Origin: Climacium dendroides
Taxonomy: Eukaryota; Streptophyta; Bryopsida; Hypnales; Climaciaceae
Direction: 5' to 3'
NCBI GenBank assembly: GCA_950106755.1
Contig: OX467091.1
Location: 11,239,538-11,303,537, forward strand
Length of the DNA stretch: 64,000 nt
A program made the translations under genes and the position numbers. Shown here piece by piece: positions 61,856 to 64,000 of the stretch. The first letter of the stretch is position 1. Each line of letters begins with the position of its first letter. The notes beneath the pieces were generated by a model. The model did not search any database, was not told where the DNA came from, and was given only the letters and a program-made list of their open reading frames with translations.

Positions 61856-62038
61856 TTAATCCAATTTTAGCGGGTTGTTGGTGGGGATCAAGGGCTGGTC
61901 ATGGTACAACCACATGTCACAAGACTCCAAAAGCCTTATCAATTCTTGGTACAGTGGTCCTTTAGAGTGAACTGGTGGCGATGCTCTTATAGATGTATGC
62001 TCTCTTGCTGACAGGAACTTGAACATGAGCCTCAGCAT
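61856..62038 (-). CDS. Possible coding fragment, unidentified
   Basis: The minus strand reads about 60 codons with balanced composition (HSKGPLYQELIRLLESCDMW; HDQPLIPTNNPLKLD) in a local GC-richer patch, ending in a stop at 61856-61858. No neighbour or splice site identifies it. It may be a terminal exon or a transposon relic. Confidence 0.25.
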   Translation of the reverse strand: MLRLMFKFLSAREHTSIRASPPVHSKGPLYQELIRLLESCDMWLYHDQPLIPTNNPLKLD

Positions 62039-62164
62039 GAATGCCGGCTGGAGTCTTGATCGTCAGCGCCGTTGCATGATTCTCTCGAACTTCCCGACCG
62101 TCTTCGTGCCATAATTTTGTGCACTTTTAAGCGCAAGTTCCTGCGAATTTTCTTCACCGCCTTC

Positions 62165-62263
62165 TGGTAGTTGGACCTGACTGACTCTGAAGGTGAAATT
62201 TTTTCGAGAGGCTACTACAGCTTTGGTTGCCAGCCCTCGGAGATGGCGCTGATGAACCTTCCA
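62165..62263 (+). CDS. Possible exon, unidentified
   Basis: Reads LDLTDSEGEIFSRGYYSFGC then QPSEMALMNLP and meets CAGGTAATGG, a good donor site, at about 62263. The frame is closed by a TAG immediately before, unless an acceptor lies within it. No following exon was found in the remaining AT-rich DNA. Confidence 0.3.
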
Positions 62264-64000
62264 GGTAATGGAAACAGAGTTGGAGATTGTTCCTGGGGTA
62301 CTGTAGCCGACACGTTAAAAAATGCCACGTGGGCGCTTTTATGTCCGTCGTCTGTATGTATTGCTTGCCTGTGATGAACGTTGTCCTTCAGTCGCCGTAA
62401 GGCCCATTCTCACTTGGACTTAAGCATTTGGAAAGAACGGTAGTTGCACTATTGAAATGATGTCTTGTTCACATGAACTGTGGGCCTTAGCACCCGAACC
62501 TACGTGGAGTTCTATTTGACTGGGTTGTAAGTGCGGTCTTAGTTGCAAAGCTCCGAAAACAGGGGAGAAAAGTTTGGCATTAATAGCAGGTTTTTCACAG
62601 TGCCTCCTTCTTGCTGAAATGAAGATCCCAGACGATCTGGGAAGCTTTACTTGCGGTGTTAGCTAATTGTTGTCATCAAGCTTGATTATAAAAAATTAGA
62701 AACACAATAAAGCCACAAATGTGTACAGCACGGTGTTATCCAAGAACTTATATCTCCCAGAAATTATGCAACCTTGATTTCTGCAAAATAAATCATCTCA
62801 CAGCTACAGTAATTATTATTACAACATAAAACCCGTTATATATAATGCCAGTCATCTTTCAAAGGGGAAAAAACATATTCATTGTGCAATTGAAGGATCA
62901 TACGTTCAAATTAGCTTGTGGTATATTGAGCACAATGATATAACATTATTAGATAACTTAAAATCTAATCCCACTTTTTAATTTGATAAATAATGAAGAT
63001 AAATAAGAAGCTTTAATTTCCACATACATTGTTTATTCTCCATTTCAAGAATTTTGAAAAACAAAATCCTTGCAATGAATCACTATTTGATAATAGTTTT
63101 TAAATTGACATTTGTAAATAGGCAATTAACATAGTGATGCACACTATTTTCAACCATTTCAATTGAATCAATACCTTATTTGTCATAATTTTTGAAATTT
63201 TTAATATAATTTTTTAGTATGTTGTAAGATAATTAGTAAGATGAATCTTTTCAAATACTTTCAAATCCTATAGATTTATTATATATAAATATTGTCTCCT
63301 TAATTGCTTATGCCTCCAGTTTCATTTTTTAAATAATGAGTATAGAAACATGCATCTTGAGAGCACCTTAAATTTATACTCTCACTTTGCAATGAAAGGG
63401 CTCTCAACTCGTTGCAATAGTGAGTTCTTTGTGTTATATTGTAACCACATGTGTCTAAGATGTATATCTAGGGAATATTAGTCACATCTTTGAAATAGAT
63501 TTTTCCAAAATATACATGAAACATTTAGAGATTATTCTTGTATGTGATTTTTTGCATCTCCTATTTTGTTTTTAAGTTTTTAGAGTTTTGTTGTCAAACA
63601 AAAATGACACACTATGTTTTGATTAAGCTAACTTTTTTAGGTTGATGTTGGTGATTCTCCTTGAGGTTTATAATAATTTAAGAGAATCCCCCCCCCCCAA
63701 GAACAAAACCATATTTATATTATAAAAAAAAATTACTTGGAAGGAGGTACTTATCCAAATCATTAATACCTTAACATGGAATTAGAAAATGTTGATCCCA
63801 ATTGTAAAAATGTTCTTTTAAGTAAAAAGTATCCTACAGTTTTGTTTTTATCCCCAAAATTGAAAATTAAGTTCCAAAAGAACTTTATATGTTTATTTTT
63901 GAATGCACTACCAACAAAACAAAGCCCTTCACAACTTTCATCTTATTAATTGGAATACAATGATTTAAAACTTTATGTATAGATATCAAACTATCCATTC
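62264..64000. other. Intergenic, nothing assigned
   Basis: GC content falls after about 62.65 kb and the rest is very AT-rich. A run of C occurs near 63690. No gene, RNA or repeat recognised. Confidence 0.4.

Overview
The window reads as nuclear DNA of a land plant, most likely a non-seed plant such as a liverwort, moss or lycophyte. The pointers are GC-rich exons in very AT-rich intergenic DNA, GT-AG introns, a plant class I small heat-shock protein, a plant-type non-LTR retroelement, CACTA-type inverted-repeat elements, and families (quinoprotein of the polyvinyl-alcohol-dehydrogenase type, lipocalin with a helical insert) that I associate with early-diverging plants. The clade call is inference. 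Coding density is low, and most recognisable genes are decayed.

Layout. 1-4.4 kb: a degenerate non-LTR retrotransposon on the minus strand, split by a 229-bp inverted-repeat element. 4.4-8.0 kb: CACTA-like transposon remnants with two unrelated kinds of short-period repeats. 9 kb: a 189-bp tandem repeat. 11-12.6 kb: a pseudogene with a caspase-like His/Cys arrangement. 14.6-15.3 kb: an intact two-exon membrane-anchored cupin gene. 16.2-16.8 kb: two minus-strand coding fragments. 20.9-22.5 kb: a quinoprotein (PQQ-repeat) pseudogene. 24.5-25.3 kb: an intact small heat-shock gene with heat-shock elements and a TATA box. 26.1-27.6 kb: a lipocalin-like gene, apparently incomplete. 28-35 kb: mostly unassigned AT-rich DNA with a GC island, a 60-bp-spaced repeat and a small inverted-repeat element. 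36.1-39.7 kb: a multi-pass membrane protein pseudogene carrying three related CACTA-type miniature elements; part of its first exon is duplicated in inverted orientation at 42.9-43.2 kb. 45.7-48.9 kb: a DIS3/RRP44 exosome nuclease pseudogene that keeps its exon-intron structure. 53.5-56.5 kb: a four-exon gene resembling the plant Ptta/En-Spm transposase (TnpA-like) family. 58.2-64 kb: AT-rich DNA with a 181-bp tandem repeat and a microsatellite.

How it fits together. Only the cupin and the small heat-shock gene look fully functional. Several pseudogenes were stopped mainly by TAG and TGA codons that single C-to-T changes could make from CAG and CGA, as expected for long-methylated plant DNA. 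The miniature elements share CACTA-type ends, and two carry clear 3-bp target duplications at sites where removing the element rejoins an open frame. They therefore inserted into sequence that was coding, or had recently been coding. The TnpA-like gene belongs to the class of proteins that would mobilise such elements, but no link between the two is shown by the sequence.
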